From Palsa-506 sp963755815 (GTDB taxonomy: Bacteria > Actinomycetota > Actinomycetes > Streptosporangiales > Streptosporangiaceae): a stretch of 64,000 nt of DNA. Shown piece by piece: positions 24,481 through 32,671 of this stretch (positions are counted from its first letter, which is position 1; the number at the start of each line of letters is the position of its first letter). Under the pieces are notes generated by a model. It was not told the DNA's origin. It worked only from the letters and a program-made list of their open reading frames with translations, and ran no database searches. Both the position numbers and the translations under genes were made by a program. The stretch spans positions 62,001 through 126,000 of the forward strand of contig CAVWLF010000008.1 in the NCBI GenBank assembly GCA_963755815.1, in the 5' to 3' direction.

Positions 24481-27189
24481 TCAGATCAGTTCCAGCTGCC
24501 GGGCGCGGCGGACCGCCTCGTTGCGGTGACCCGCCGACAGCTTGCGGTAGATGCTCCGCAGATGGGTCTTGACCGTGTTCACCGAGATGTACATCTCGGT
24601 CGCGATCTCAGCGGTGCTGAGCATCCCCGACAAGTGCCGGAGCACCTCGTGCTCGCGCACACTGAGCCGCTCGATGATCAGCGGCGCCGCCTCGCCGGCC
24701 AGGTCCGGCCGGGCGGGCAGCACCGCGGCGGCCGGATGCACCGGGCCGGGCTCGAGTAGCTCCCGGTGCGCGCGGGCCAGCTCAGGATCCCGTCGCAGTA
24801 CCGGCCGGATCCAGGCTTGCTCCATGGCGAAGGGCAGCCGGAGCAGCTCAGCCTTGCCCAGCCGGAGCGCGTGCTCCAGGGAGCGACGACCGCGGGCGCT
24901 GTCCCCGGTCTCGTAGCTGAGCCTGGCATCGGCCAGCCAGCCCTCCAGGCGTACCTGCTCGGGCGCCGCACCGGAAAGATCGGCCACGGCGTCCAGCGCG
25001 CACCGGGCCGCCTGCTGGTCGCCCGCGGCCAGCCACACCTGAGCGAGCGCGATGGCGGTGCCGCCGGCAGACGGCGGGCCGGCCCGCTCGGCGGCGGCCG
25101 CGGCGGCCTGGAAGTCTCCCTCGGCCGCGTTTACCCGCGCCTCGAGGAGGGTCAGCCGGTGCTCCAGCCAGCCCGGCGGCGACCAGCCGTGTCGTGCGCT
25201 GCTGATCAGCTCGGCGGCCGCCGCTGCGCGGCCTTCGGCCAGCCGGCACCACGCCGCGATCAGGCAGGCCACCGCGTTAATCAGCTTGTCCGGGCTGATC
25301 CGCAGGGCGGCGTCGGCCCGCTTCAGCTCGCGATGCGCCTGCCGTAGCTCATTACGGCCGGTGTGCACGCACGCGAGCGCGACCGCCGCGGCGGGGGTAA
25401 CCTGCGCCGCGAGCCCATGGCTGCCGCTCTGGATGGCCGCGTCGGCCTCGCCAGCTAGTTTTACCGCGCGGCTCAGCCGCCCGCGCAGGGCCTCCGCGAG
25501 CGCGAGATATCCGAGGGCCTCAGCACGCTCGCTGGTGCTCTCCGGATCGGCGGCGGCGGCGGCCCGGAAAATGACGACCGCCTCATCCAGGCGGCCGGCC
25601 CCGAGTTCCGCGGCACCGCGGCCCGACAGCACCTGCGTGCGAATCCCGGGATGCCGTGCCAGCAGGCCCTCAGGGAGTTGACCGAGCAAGTCCTCGGCGC
25701 TAGCCGCCGCGGCCGCCGCGGCATCGAGGTCGCCGGTGCGGCGGGACAGGGTCAGCCGGGTCAGCGCCGCCGCCAGCCGGGCCGGGACTTCGCCGCCCGC
25801 GGGAACGCGTTCCAGCAGGCGCTCGGCGGCGGCCAGCGAGGTACCGCTGGGGCGCCCCGCCGTGTCAGCTAGCTCCATCGCCGCGATCACGAGCAGCGGC
25901 TCCGGCTGCGTCCACGCCGGGTCGACCGGCATGCGCCGGAATCCGGCGGCGAGCGATCGGCTGCCGCGCGGTTCGAGGAGCTGGCCGATGGCCAGCTCAT
26001 CCAGGACTATCCCGGCCGCGAGCGGCCAGTCACCCGAGGCCGCCGCATGCCGCACGGCATCGGCCAGCCACCCGTTCCGCTGGTACCACCGGGCGGCCTG
26101 CCGGTGCAGCCCGGGCAGCCGGTCGGGGCACTCGCGCTGGAACTTAAGCCGCAGCACCGCGGCGAACATCGAATGGTAGCGATACCACCCGTGGCCGAGC
26201 GGCCGGACGAACGCGTTAGCCCGGGCCAGGGCCGGCAGCGAGCTGGCCGCCTGCTGGTTGCCGGTCAGCTCGCCGGCCAGGTCCGCGCAGACGCAGTCCA
26301 GAATGCTCGTCTGCAGCAGCAGGTCGCGCACCGCAGCGGGCTGGGCGTTGAGCACCTCGTCCACCAGATAACTGGTGATGGCACTGTCCTCGGCATCCAG
26401 TTCCTTAACGAACTGCTCGGGATCGGGATGCCCGTCCAGCGAGAGCGCGGCCAGCCGCACTCCGGCCGCCCAGCCCTCGGTTCGCCCGGTCAGCGATTCG
26501 AGCGCCGCCGGGGAGAGCCTGATGCCGTGATGGGCCAGCAGCATGGTGGATTCGGGCACGCTGAAGGCAAGGTCGCCCGCCCGGATCTCGGCCAGCTCCC
26601 CGGCGAGCCGGTATCGGTGCAAGGGCAGCAGCGGGTCCGCCCGCGACGAAATCACCAGGCGCAGGCCCGGCCCGGCGTTCTTCAGCACGTAGGCCAGCCC
26701 GTCCAGGGCGGTTGGCTCCGTCAGCAGATGGAGATCGTCGAGGACCATCACCACCGGCGGGTCCTGCGCGGCCAGCACCGAGGCGAGCCGCAGCAGGAAT
26801 ATGTGGTCGACGCCGTTCCCGCGGGTCGCCGTCGGCAGGCTCTGCGGCACCGCGATGCCAGCCCGGCGCAGCGCGGCCACCACGTAGGACCAGAAGACCT
26901 TCGGCTGGTTGTCGTAATCATCCAGGGTGATCCAGACCAGGGCGCCCGGATGGGTGCTGGCCGCGGCCCACAGGGTGATGGCCATGGTCTTGCCCGCGCC
27001 GGGCGGGCCGGTGACCGTGGTCAGGGGGCCCCGCGTCCCCTCGGCGATGGCACGCTCGATTCGCGGGCGCGCGACCGCCCAGCCGGGCAGGTGCGGCACC
27101 GTGATCTTGGACATCAGCACCGGGTCATCCGCCCAGGGCCGACCCCGGGTGCTGGCTGCTCCGCGCGAATTGATATCGGCGGTCACCAT
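24481..27189 (-). CDS. MalT-like LuxR-family ATP-dependent transcriptional regulator
   Basis: 902 residues from MVTADINSRG; this start has AGAGG 8 bp upstream, unlike the in-frame codon at 27267. Order of domains: P-loop GPPGAGKT at residues 61-68, Walker B VVMVLDDLHLL, arginine-sensor segment LVISSRADPLLPL, a winged-helix/TPR-like alanine-rich middle, and a LuxR HTH at the end (LSVREHEVLRHLSGMLSTAEIATEMYISVNTVKTHLRSIYRKL, in two pieces). The alanine-rich middle holds TPR-like repeats that in MalT bind the inducer. It is divergent from an 80-aa small protein across a region with three TCACC-GGTGA dyads, which suggests autoregulation or control by this protein. Confidence 0.9.
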   Translation of the reverse strand: MVTADINSRGAASTRGRPWADDPVLMSKITVPHLPGWAVARPRIERAIAEGTRGPLTTVTGPPGAGKTMAITLWAAASTHPGALVWITLDDYDNQPKVFWSYVVAALRRAGIAVPQSLPTATRGNGVDHIFLLRLASVLAAQDPPVVMVLDDLHLLTEPTALDGLAYVLKNAGPGLRLVISSRADPLLPLHRYRLAGELAEIRAGDLAFSVPESTMLLAHHGIRLSPAALESLTGRTEGWAAGVRLAALSLDGHPDPEQFVKELDAEDSAITSYLVDEVLNAQPAAVRDLLLQTSILDCVCADLAGELTGNQQAASSLPALARANAFVRPLGHGWYRYHSMFAAVLRLKFQRECPDRLPGLHRQAARWYQRNGWLADAVRHAAASGDWPLAAGIVLDELAIGQLLEPRGSRSLAAGFRRMPVDPAWTQPEPLLVIAAMELADTAGRPSGTSLAAAERLLERVPAGGEVPARLAAALTRLTLSRRTGDLDAAAAAAASAEDLLGQLPEGLLARHPGIRTQVLSGRGAAELGAGRLDEAVVIFRAAAAADPESTSERAEALGYLALAEALRGRLSRAVKLAGEADAAIQSGSHGLAAQVTPAAAVALACVHTGRNELRQAHRELKRADAALRISPDKLINAVACLIAAWCRLAEGRAAAAAELISSARHGWSPPGWLEHRLTLLEARVNAAEGDFQAAAAAAERAGPPSAGGTAIALAQVWLAAGDQQAARCALDAVADLSGAAPEQVRLEGWLADARLSYETGDSARGRRSLEHALRLGKAELLRLPFAMEQAWIRPVLRRDPELARAHRELLEPGPVHPAAAVLPARPDLAGEAAPLIIERLSVREHEVLRHLSGMLSTAEIATEMYISVNTVKTHLRSIYRKLSAGHRNEAVRRARQLELI

Positions 27190-27308
27190 CAGAGCACCTC
27201 TTCCGGCCGACGACCCGCTGATTCTCCCAGCGCAGAACCGCAACATGTCACCAGGCCCGCCCAGCACGGCTGGGTCGCCCGGGCTAGCCCGGTTGCCTAC
27301 CTACCTTT

Positions 27309-27380
27309 TCACCCGCCGCCGGGTGATCTGTCATCACCCTGCGCTCAATCTCACCAGGGTGACGAATTCACCCGTGGTGA
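27309..27380. promoter_or_regulatory. Three TCACC...GGTGA dyads in a divergent promoter
   Basis: TCACCC-N6-GGGTGA at 27309-27326, a lone TCACCC at 27334-27339, TCACC-A-GGGTGA at 27351-27362 and TCACC-CGT-GGTGA at 27368-27380. They sit between the MalT-like gene (-) and the 80-aa gene (+). Repetition, symmetry and placement support an operator array; the binding protein is unknown. Confidence 0.6.
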
Positions 27381-27455
27381 GTGGGGCGCGGCGAGGCACC
27401 GGGCAGGACAGTAGAAGCCTGGCCATTCGCGCATTCCGATCAGCTTGGGGGCCCG

Positions 27456-27698
27456 GTGCCATCGTCCTTCTACGAGATCCGCGTAGTCGGGGTCGTACCG
27501 CCCGAGGCCCTGCTTGACTTCGAGCCGCTCACCGCCTCGGTGGAGCCGGTCGAAACCGTTCTGCACGGCCCCATCCGGGATCAGGCCGCCCTGCACGGGC
27601 TGCTCGCCCGGCTCGAGACGTTCGGCGTCCAGGTCATGGAAGTACGCCGGCTCCATCACGGGGATCCGTCCGCCAGCGGAGGCCATTCCGGCGATTGA
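27456..27698 (+). CDS. Small alpha/beta protein, paralogue of the 19183 protein
   Basis: 80 residues from a GTG at 27456, preceded by TTGGGGG. Sequence order is strand (SFYEIRVVGVVPP), strand (VEPVETVLHGPIRDQ), helix (AALHGLLARLETFGV) and strand (QVMEVRRL). The DQ-xx-LxGLLxRLxxFG core is shared with the protein at 19183-19443. It is the only gene divergent from the large MalT-like regulator and shares its operator array, so a functional tie is likely. No catalytic motif is evident; it could be a ligand-sensing or partner subunit. Confidence 0.7.
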   Translation: MPSSFYEIRVVGVVPPEALLDFEPLTASVEPVETVLHGPIRDQAALHGLLARLETFGVQVMEVRRLHHGDPSASGGHSGD

Positions 27699-27732
27699 CC
27701 GGCGGCCGCGACGCACCCGGCCGGGCAGCATG

Positions 27733-27771
27733 ACTACGCCGTTGCGCCCGCACGGGGCGCAACGGCGTAGT
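27733..27771. terminator. Bidirectional terminator hairpin
   Basis: A 17-bp perfect stem (ACTACGCCGTTGCGCCC) with a GCACG loop between convergent genes ending at 27698 (+) and 27839 (-). Confidence 0.85.
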
Positions 27772-27838
27772 GGTTGCTCATCGTCAGGCCGGAACTGAAG
27801 GCCCGGGAAGCGAGTCCAGGGCGGGCCCGGTTACCGCG

Positions 27839-28240
27839 TCAGGCCAGGACCTTGGCCTTCTCGCTGGCGAACTCCTCGGGGGTGATCACGCCCCGGTCAC
27901 GCAGGTCAGCTAGCTTCGCCAGCTGGTCAGCGGAATTCGGCGCCGCGGACTGCTGGACGTAGCTGCGGAATGCCTGGTCCTGGCGCGCGGCCCGCTGCTC
28001 GGCCCGCTCATGCATCCCGGTGCCGCGGGCGATCAGGTACACCAGCACGCCGATCAGCGGGATTATGACCACGAACAGCACCCACAGGGCCTTGGCCAGA
28101 CCGGACAGGTCGTGGCTGCGGAAGATGTCGAAGAACACCATGACCAGGAGCCAGATCCAGATGATCCACACGAAAAACTCGAACATGGTCCAGAAAACGT
28201 TCAGTAGCGGATACGACGACGACGCAGCGGCGAGTGCCAT
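27839..28240 (-). CDS. SHOCT-domain membrane protein with PLD-nuclease-N-like helices
   Basis: 133 residues. Two membrane helices (FEFFVWIIWIWLLVMVFFDI and LWVLFVVIIPLIGVLVYLIA) with the HDLSGLAKALW linker match the short PLDc_N membrane module. A charged linker follows, then a C-terminal SHOCT domain (LAKLADLRDRGVITPEEFASEKAKVL). Proteins with this layout are common in actinobacteria and thought to be envelope-associated; SHOCT domains favour oligomerisation. A TCACCC-N5-GGGTGA dyad lies 100 bp upstream. Confidence 0.85.
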   Translation of the reverse strand: MALAAASSSYPLLNVFWTMFEFFVWIIWIWLLVMVFFDIFRSHDLSGLAKALWVLFVVIIPLIGVLVYLIARGTGMHERAEQRAARQDQAFRSYVQQSAAPNSADQLAKLADLRDRGVITPEEFASEKAKVLA

Positions 28241-28339
28241 TCCTTAACTCCTTAGCGCTGGGCAGCCACCAGCAGGCGTGCGACTGCAATGGGTGCAGGG
28301 CGAGCAACGTTAGCATTCCGTCGCCCCGGGCCGGAGCCA

Positions 28340-28356
28340 TCACCCGCCAGGGGTGA
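28340..28356. promoter_or_regulatory. TCACCC-N5-GGGTGA dyad
   Basis: A 17-bp site with full TCACCC and GGGTGA arms, between the SHOCT gene (-) and the 73-aa membrane protein gene (+). Fourth location of this motif within 9 kb. Confidence 0.5.
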
Positions 28357-28428
28357 GCCTGAGCTGCGGCAGAGCTGCGGCACGAGGGGACTGGACGCCG
28401 GGCCGCCGGGTGTGTTCGGCTGGTGAGC

Positions 28429-28650
28429 ATGGTGCCCGAGGATCGCCCGGCCGCCAGCCGCACCGGCTACGGGAAGCAGTGGTTCCGGCTCGCCCTGGCC
28501 CTGGGCTGGCTCCTGCTCGCCGTCACTATCTCGTTCGTGCCCAGGCGCCGGCGCCCGGCCGGCGATCTGCCGAGAGCGCGGCACGTGGCCTGGCTGATCT
28601 GCTCCATGGTCCTCATTGGCGCCGCGCTAATCGCCATTAAGATCGGCTGA
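28429..28650 (+). CDS. Small two-helix membrane protein (73 aa)
   Basis: Two hydrophobic segments (LALALGWLLLAVTISFVP and WLICSMVLIGAALIAIKIG) around an arginine-rich loop (RRRRPAGDLPRAR). The basic loop predicts both ends facing outward or a cytoplasmic hairpin loop. GTG at 28423 is an alternative start; neither has a strong ribosome site. No named family recognised. It may be transcribed with the molybdopterin oxidoreductase operon 50 bp downstream. Confidence 0.5.
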   Translation: MVPEDRPAASRTGYGKQWFRLALALGWLLLAVTISFVPRRRRPAGDLPRARHVAWLICSMVLIGAALIAIKIG

Positions 28651-28699
28651 CGACCCGGCCCGCGGCCGCTGTCGCCGATGGTAGGAGAGGATGACAGGC

Positions 28700-29308
28700 A
28701 TGAGCCCCGTCTCGCGCGGATTCCATCGCAGGCGCCAGGAGCCGGCTGAGAATGCGGGCCGGGTTCCGCCGGGCCAGTACGTGACCCGTGATTTCCCGGT
28801 CCTGTCGGCTGGCCCGACACCGCATACGCGGCTGGACAACTGGACATTCTCGATCGCCGGCGGCGGCCAGCAGACGAAGACGTGGACCTGGGCGGAGTTC
28901 CGGGCCCTGCCGAGCCAGGACGTGACCGTCGACATCCACTGCGTCACCAAGTGGTCCAAGCTGGACACGGCCTGGCAGGGCGTGTCGGTGGATACGCTGC
29001 TGGACCTGGCCGGGCACGATGGCCCGTTCGCGATGGCACACTGCGACGGCGGCTATACGACCAACCTGCCGGTGGCGGACCTGACCGGCGGCCGGGCGTG
29101 GGTGGCCTACGGCTACGACGGGCGGCCGCTGGAGCCCGAGCACGGTGGCCCGGCGCGGCTGCTGGTGCCGCACCTGTACTTCTGGAAGAGCGCCAAGTGG
29201 GTCCGGAGCCTGGAACTGCGCGACACCAATGACCCGGGCTTCTGGGAAAACTACGGCTACCACATGTACGGAGACCCATGGCGGGAACAGCGCTACGCCG
29301 GCGACTGA
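28700..29308 (+). CDS. Molybdopterin-dependent oxidoreductase (sulfite-oxidase / MsrP-like)
   Basis: 202 residues. It is a single Mo-cofactor domain of the sulfite oxidase fold. Cys81 in VDIHCVTKWSKLDT is the expected molybdenum ligand, and the segments WQGVSVDTLLDLAG, YTTNLPVADL and ARLLVPHLYFWKSAKWV follow the family. There is no twin-arginine or other signal peptide, so it is predicted cytoplasmic, unlike periplasmic MsrP. The ATG at 28700 is used because AGGAGAGG is better placed for it than for 28691. It overlaps the next gene by 31 bp; that flavin reductase is its likely electron donor. Substrate unknown. Confidence 0.88.
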   Translation: MSPVSRGFHRRRQEPAENAGRVPPGQYVTRDFPVLSAGPTPHTRLDNWTFSIAGGGQQTKTWTWAEFRALPSQDVTVDIHCVTKWSKLDTAWQGVSVDTLLDLAGHDGPFAMAHCDGGYTTNLPVADLTGGRAWVAYGYDGRPLEPEHGGPARLLVPHLYFWKSAKWVRSLELRDTNDPGFWENYGYHMYGDPWREQRYAGD

Positions 29309-30021
29309 GCTGGCAGGTGGCCCCGGTCAGCGCGGTCGTGCCCGAGACCCCCTCGGTCCGGACGATCACGCTGGACGTGCCGGACTGGCCCGGGCATCAG
29401 GCCGGGCAGCACGTGGACATCCGGCTGACTGACGAGGACGGGTACGTGGCCGAGCGGTCCTACTCGATCGCCTCAGCGCCCGGCGAGCCGGTCGCGATCA
29501 CGGTCGAGCGGCTGGACGACGGTGAGGTCTCGCCGTACCTCACCGACGAGCTCCGGGCCGGGGACGACCTGGAGCTGCGCGGGCCGATCGGCGGCTACTT
29601 CGTCTGGGCGCCGCCGGACGGCGGCCCGCTCCTGCTGCTGGCCGGCGGCTCGGGCATCGTGCCGCTGCGGGCCATCCTGCGGCACCGCCAGCGCACCGGC
29701 AGCGCCGTCCCGGCCCGCCTGCTCTACTCCTCCCGCACGCTAGCCGACGTGATCTACCACGCCGAGCTGGACCGGCCCGCCGAAGGCGTCGAGGTCATCC
29801 ACACCCTGACCCGCCAGCAGCCACCCGGCTGGACCGGCTACGCCAGGCGCGTTGACGCGGGCCTGCTCGGCGAGGTCGCCTGGCCCGCCGCCATGATGCC
29901 GCTGGCCTATGTCTGCGGCCCGACCAGCTTCGTCGAGACCGTCTCGCAAGCCCTGGTCCAGTCCGGCTACCCGCCGGAGCGGGTCAAGACCGAGCGGTTC
30001 GGCGCGACCGGAGGAGCCTGA
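29278..30021 (+). CDS. Ferredoxin-NADP reductase-like FAD oxidoreductase
   Basis: 247 residues. FAD site motif RSYSIASAPGEP and the 'SPYLTDELRAGD' segment, then the pyridine-nucleotide domain with LLLAGGSGIVPLRAIL and YVCGPTSFVETV. There is no ferredoxin domain, in contrast to the fusion at the left edge. Overlap by 31 bp with the molybdopterin gene and by 1 bp with the following DUF6510 gene indicates one translationally coupled unit. The likely role is feeding NAD(P)H electrons to the molybdenum enzyme. Confidence 0.9.
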   Translation: MAGTALRRRLSWQVAPVSAVVPETPSVRTITLDVPDWPGHQAGQHVDIRLTDEDGYVAERSYSIASAPGEPVAITVERLDDGEVSPYLTDELRAGDDLELRGPIGGYFVWAPPDGGPLLLLAGGSGIVPLRAILRHRQRTGSAVPARLLYSSRTLADVIYHAELDRPAEGVEVIHTLTRQQPPGWTGYARRVDAGLLGEVAWPAAMMPLAYVCGPTSFVETVSQALVQSGYPPERVKTERFGATGGA

Positions 30022-30266
30022 TGGAATCGCTGGACGGCAATGCGATCGGCGGTCTGCTGTACGACGTATTCGGCACCGAGATGACGGCGGCCACCGGGGT
30101 TTGCGGCGGTTGCGGAACCAGCAGCAAGGTGGCCGAGTTCGCCGTCTACCTGGATGCGCCCGGCACGGTGGCACGCTGCCGCAGCTGCGGCAGCGTGCTG
30201 ATGGTCTTCGTCAAGGTACGCGAAACGACGTGCGTCGACCTGCGCGGCCTGACCAGCCTCGGCTGA
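30021..30266 (+). CDS. DUF6510-like zinc-ribbon protein
   Basis: 81 residues. Two CxxC knuckles, CGGCG near residue 28 and CRSCG near residue 54, would form a zinc ribbon or rubredoxin-like metal site. The N-terminal MESLDGNAIGGLLYDVFGTEMT matches the actinobacterial DUF6510 family, which often sits beside the two preceding genes. The TGATG overlap with the reductase shows coupling. It could be a structural zinc protein or a small electron carrier; the sequence does not decide. Confidence 0.8.
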   Translation: MESLDGNAIGGLLYDVFGTEMTAATGVCGGCGTSSKVAEFAVYLDAPGTVARCRSCGSVLMVFVKVRETTCVDLRGLTSLG

Positions 30267-30297
30267 GCGCGGCCGGGCAGATCCGGACGTCACCGGC

Positions 30298-30315
30298 TCC
30301 TGGCGCGCGCCAGGA
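30298..30315. terminator. Palindrome after the Mo-oxidoreductase operon
   Basis: Perfect 18-bp palindrome TCCTGGCGCGCGCCAGGA about 30 bp after the last stop codon, followed by AAAG. Probable terminator of the three-gene unit. Confidence 0.5.
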
Positions 30316-30350
30316 AAGAGCGATAAAGGACGGAACGAGGCTCCCTTCGC

Positions 30351-30572
30351 CTATCCCGGCCACCGGGCGTCCTCCACATCGACGAACAGCTCCCGGCCGT
30401 CCGGGAGCATTATGCCCAGCGAGTAGGAAATGGTCCCCGGGGACATTTCGGTCTGACCGAGGATCTCGATGTCGACGACTTCGGGGTGGGCGACCAGGAG
30501 GCGGCACAGCACGCTACCCGCATGATCGGCTGCGACCGCCGCGCGCTTTCCGGCGTCGTCTCCGGACGTCAT
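30351..30572 (-). CDS. Hypothetical protein (73 aa)
   Basis: Starts MTSGDDAGKRAAV; a longer frame from 30626 is possible. It has an N-terminal helix, then VVDIEILGQTEMSPGTISYSLGIM and a short GRELFVDVEDAR strand. The alternating pattern looks like a real small beta-rich domain, but no family is recognised and the ribosome site is weak. It is alone on its strand between the Mo operon and the MFS gene. Confidence 0.45.
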   Translation of the reverse strand: MTSGDDAGKRAAVAADHAGSVLCRLLVAHPEVVDIEILGQTEMSPGTISYSLGIMLPDGRELFVDVEDARWPG

Positions 30573-30747
30573 CCGCTGCCGATCCGGACAAGCGCGACGT
30601 GCAGCGCCGGAATGTCGTATGGGCACACATTTCCAAAGGTAACCCAGCGTAAGCGCAAGATGCTGGAATGAAGCACTAGCACCCGTGTGGCGTGTCGCAA
30701 GGCCGGCCAGACGATGAGCGAGGGCCTGCTCGACGAGCGCGCGCCGG

Positions 30748-31959
30748 TCAGCTCATGACCGGCCGCGGCTGCGCGTCCGCGGTCCGGCGCTGTTCACGGC
30801 GGGTGCAGAGGTAGCCCGCGGCCAGCGCCATCAGGCCGGCGATGGCCAGCAGCAGGATCCGGTAATTCAGCAGGGCGATCAGGCCGGCGCCGAGCGCGAT
30901 CGCCAAGGTCTGCGGCACGGTATACGCGATGGTGAACGCGGCGTCGGTCCGGCCCATCAGTTCCGGCGGGGTACGGCGCTGGAAGAGGGTCATGATGCCG
31001 ACGATGATCCACGAAATGCTGCCGCCGAGCAGCACGCTGCCGGCCAGCACGGCCGGCAGCTGCGACGGAATCAGCAGCAGGAAGCCCACCGCGGCGCTGA
31101 TCATGCCCAGGCCGGCCAGCAGTCCCTCGGTGAGCCGGCCCATCAGCGGCGCGGCGGCCAGGCCCGCGGCGATGGCGCCGACGCCCTGGGCGGCGACCAG
31201 GATGCCCAGGAATGTGGTCGGCCGGTGCAGCCCCTGGCTGACGACGGCGAAAATTACCGTCTCGGAAAGGCCGTACGCGGTGACCACGACGGCGGCCGTG
31301 ATGGTCAGCTGGCGCAGCACGATGGTAGCCGCGATGTGGCGTGCGCCCGCGGTCAGCTCAGCGAGCCAGCGCTGCCCCGACGGCGCGGGGCGGCGCTCCC
31401 GGATCCTGATGGCGACCAGGGTGGCCACGGCGACCAGGAAAGTAGCCGCATCGCCGATGATCACCGGGGCCGGGCCGAAAACGGCGAACAGCCCGGCTCC
31501 CGCCAGCGGGGTCACGAGCCGGAGTCCTTGCTGGGCGGTCTGCAGCAGGCTATTCGCTTCGCCGAGCAGCTCAGCGGGGACGATGCCCTGCACGAGCGCG
31601 GTCTGCGCGGGGCCCAGGATGCTGCCGGACACGCCGTAGCCGAACATGACGGCGTAGATCAGCCAGACCTGCTCGCGGTCCCGGACCAGCAGCAGCAGGA
31701 GCACCAGCCCGGCGGTGGCCAGGTTCGTCGCGATCAGCAGCGGGCGGCGGCGCACCTTGTCGGCCAGCATGCCGCCGAACGGGCCGCAGAGGCTGCCGAG
31801 CGCCAGCGCGAAGAAGGATAGGCCCGCCGCGGACGAGCTGCCCGTCAGGACCTTGATCCAGATGCCCATGGCCAGCCACAGGGCGCCGTCGCCGAGCAGC
31901 GATAGGACCTGCCCGAAGAGGTAGAGCCGGGCATTGCGGTGCGCCAGCAGCCGTCGCAT
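30748..31959 (-). CDS. MFS transporter (DHA3/MFS_3 type exporter)
   Basis: 403 residues with 12 hydrophobic segments. N-terminal LGDGALWLAMGIWI and motif A-like GGMLADKVRRRPLL fit the DHA3 macrolide/enterobactin-exporter group. The stop of the upstream arsR-like gene is 4 bp from its start codon, so they form an operon in which the repressor probably controls its own exporter. The substrate is unknown. Confidence 0.88.
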   Translation of the reverse strand: MRRLLAHRNARLYLFGQVLSLLGDGALWLAMGIWIKVLTGSSSAAGLSFFALALGSLCGPFGGMLADKVRRRPLLIATNLATAGLVLLLLLVRDREQVWLIYAVMFGYGVSGSILGPAQTALVQGIVPAELLGEANSLLQTAQQGLRLVTPLAGAGLFAVFGPAPVIIGDAATFLVAVATLVAIRIRERRPAPSGQRWLAELTAGARHIAATIVLRQLTITAAVVVTAYGLSETVIFAVVSQGLHRPTTFLGILVAAQGVGAIAAGLAAAPLMGRLTEGLLAGLGMISAAVGFLLLIPSQLPAVLAGSVLLGGSISWIIVGIMTLFQRRTPPELMGRTDAAFTIAYTVPQTLAIALGAGLIALLNYRILLLAIAGLMALAAGYLCTRREQRRTADAQPRPVMS

Positions 31960-31963
31960 CAGG

Positions 31964-32581
31964 TCATCCCCTCGGGACTGCCGCGTCCAGCGGGTAGCTG
32001 AACAGCAGGACTTCTACCGGCAGGCAGTCCGCCGGGCGGAGCGACGGATCTTCCAGCCGGTCCGTATACCGGCCGAGCAGCGCCCACAGATCGGCCCGGA
32101 ATTGCTCCGCCTCGGCGGGCGTGACGTAGGCCACGGTCTCCGCCGCGCTGGTGATCGCCTGCCATTCGGCGGAGAGCCGCGGCCGGCTGGCGAGCACCGC
32201 GCGGGCCCGGTCGAGCAGCCTGCCCCAGACCAGGTCGGACAGCGCCCCGGCGGCCAGCGACGTCTGCGGGTCGTCGTCCACGGCCGGGAAGACGAAGCCG
32301 GACGGGTTCTTCCGCCGCCACGGCCGCCGGCGGCCGATCGCCTCGTCCGCCTCGACCAGGCCGTACTTGGCCAGCATCCGGAGGTGGAACGAGCACGCCG
32401 AGGGCGATTCCCCGACGATCGCCGCCGCCTCGGTCGCGGTCAGCGGCTCATCGCGGCCGAGTGCCTCCAGCAGCGCGAGCCGGACCGGATGCGCCATGGC
32501 CCGCATCGTGGCCGCGTCGGCGATGCGGGGCGGCAGCACGGGGTCGTGCCGCGTTTCCGGGTCTGATCTACTAATAGACAT
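31964..32581 (-). CDS. ArsR-family winged-helix repressor
   Basis: 205 residues. The N-terminal 100 form an ArsR/HTH_20 winged helix (ATMRAMAHPVRLALLEALG, then TATEAAAIVGESPSACSFHLRMLAKYGLVE). The C-terminal half is a separate helical domain like those of small-molecule-responsive relatives; no metal-binding Cys pair is present, so metal sensing is unlikely. GAAGGA lies 13 bp before the ATG. A dyad overlaps the leader. It is first in an operon with the MFS exporter. Confidence 0.88.
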   Translation of the reverse strand: MSISRSDPETRHDPVLPPRIADAATMRAMAHPVRLALLEALGRDEPLTATEAAAIVGESPSACSFHLRMLAKYGLVEADEAIGRRRPWRRKNPSGFVFPAVDDDPQTSLAAGALSDLVWGRLLDRARAVLASRPRLSAEWQAITSAAETVAYVTPAEAEQFRADLWALLGRYTDRLEDPSLRPADCLPVEVLLFSYPLDAAVPRG

Positions 32582-32593
32582 CTATCGAAAGAT
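32580..32593. promoter_or_regulatory. Dyad at the arsR-like leader
   Basis: ATCTATCGAAAGAT (near-palindromic around TCGA) overlaps the start codon and ribosome-site region of the ArsR-like gene in an AT-rich patch. A plausible autoregulatory operator. Confidence 0.4.
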
Positions 32594-32671
32594 ATCCTTC
32601 AATGCTGCGCCCGTCAAGGCGCCTGACCGTGCCCTGGTGCCCGGACGTCATCGCGCCCGATAATCGGCGGT

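Noticed and set aside
26047..27414. 455-codon plus-strand frame
   Set aside because: Antisense of the MalT-like regulator; no recognisable domain.
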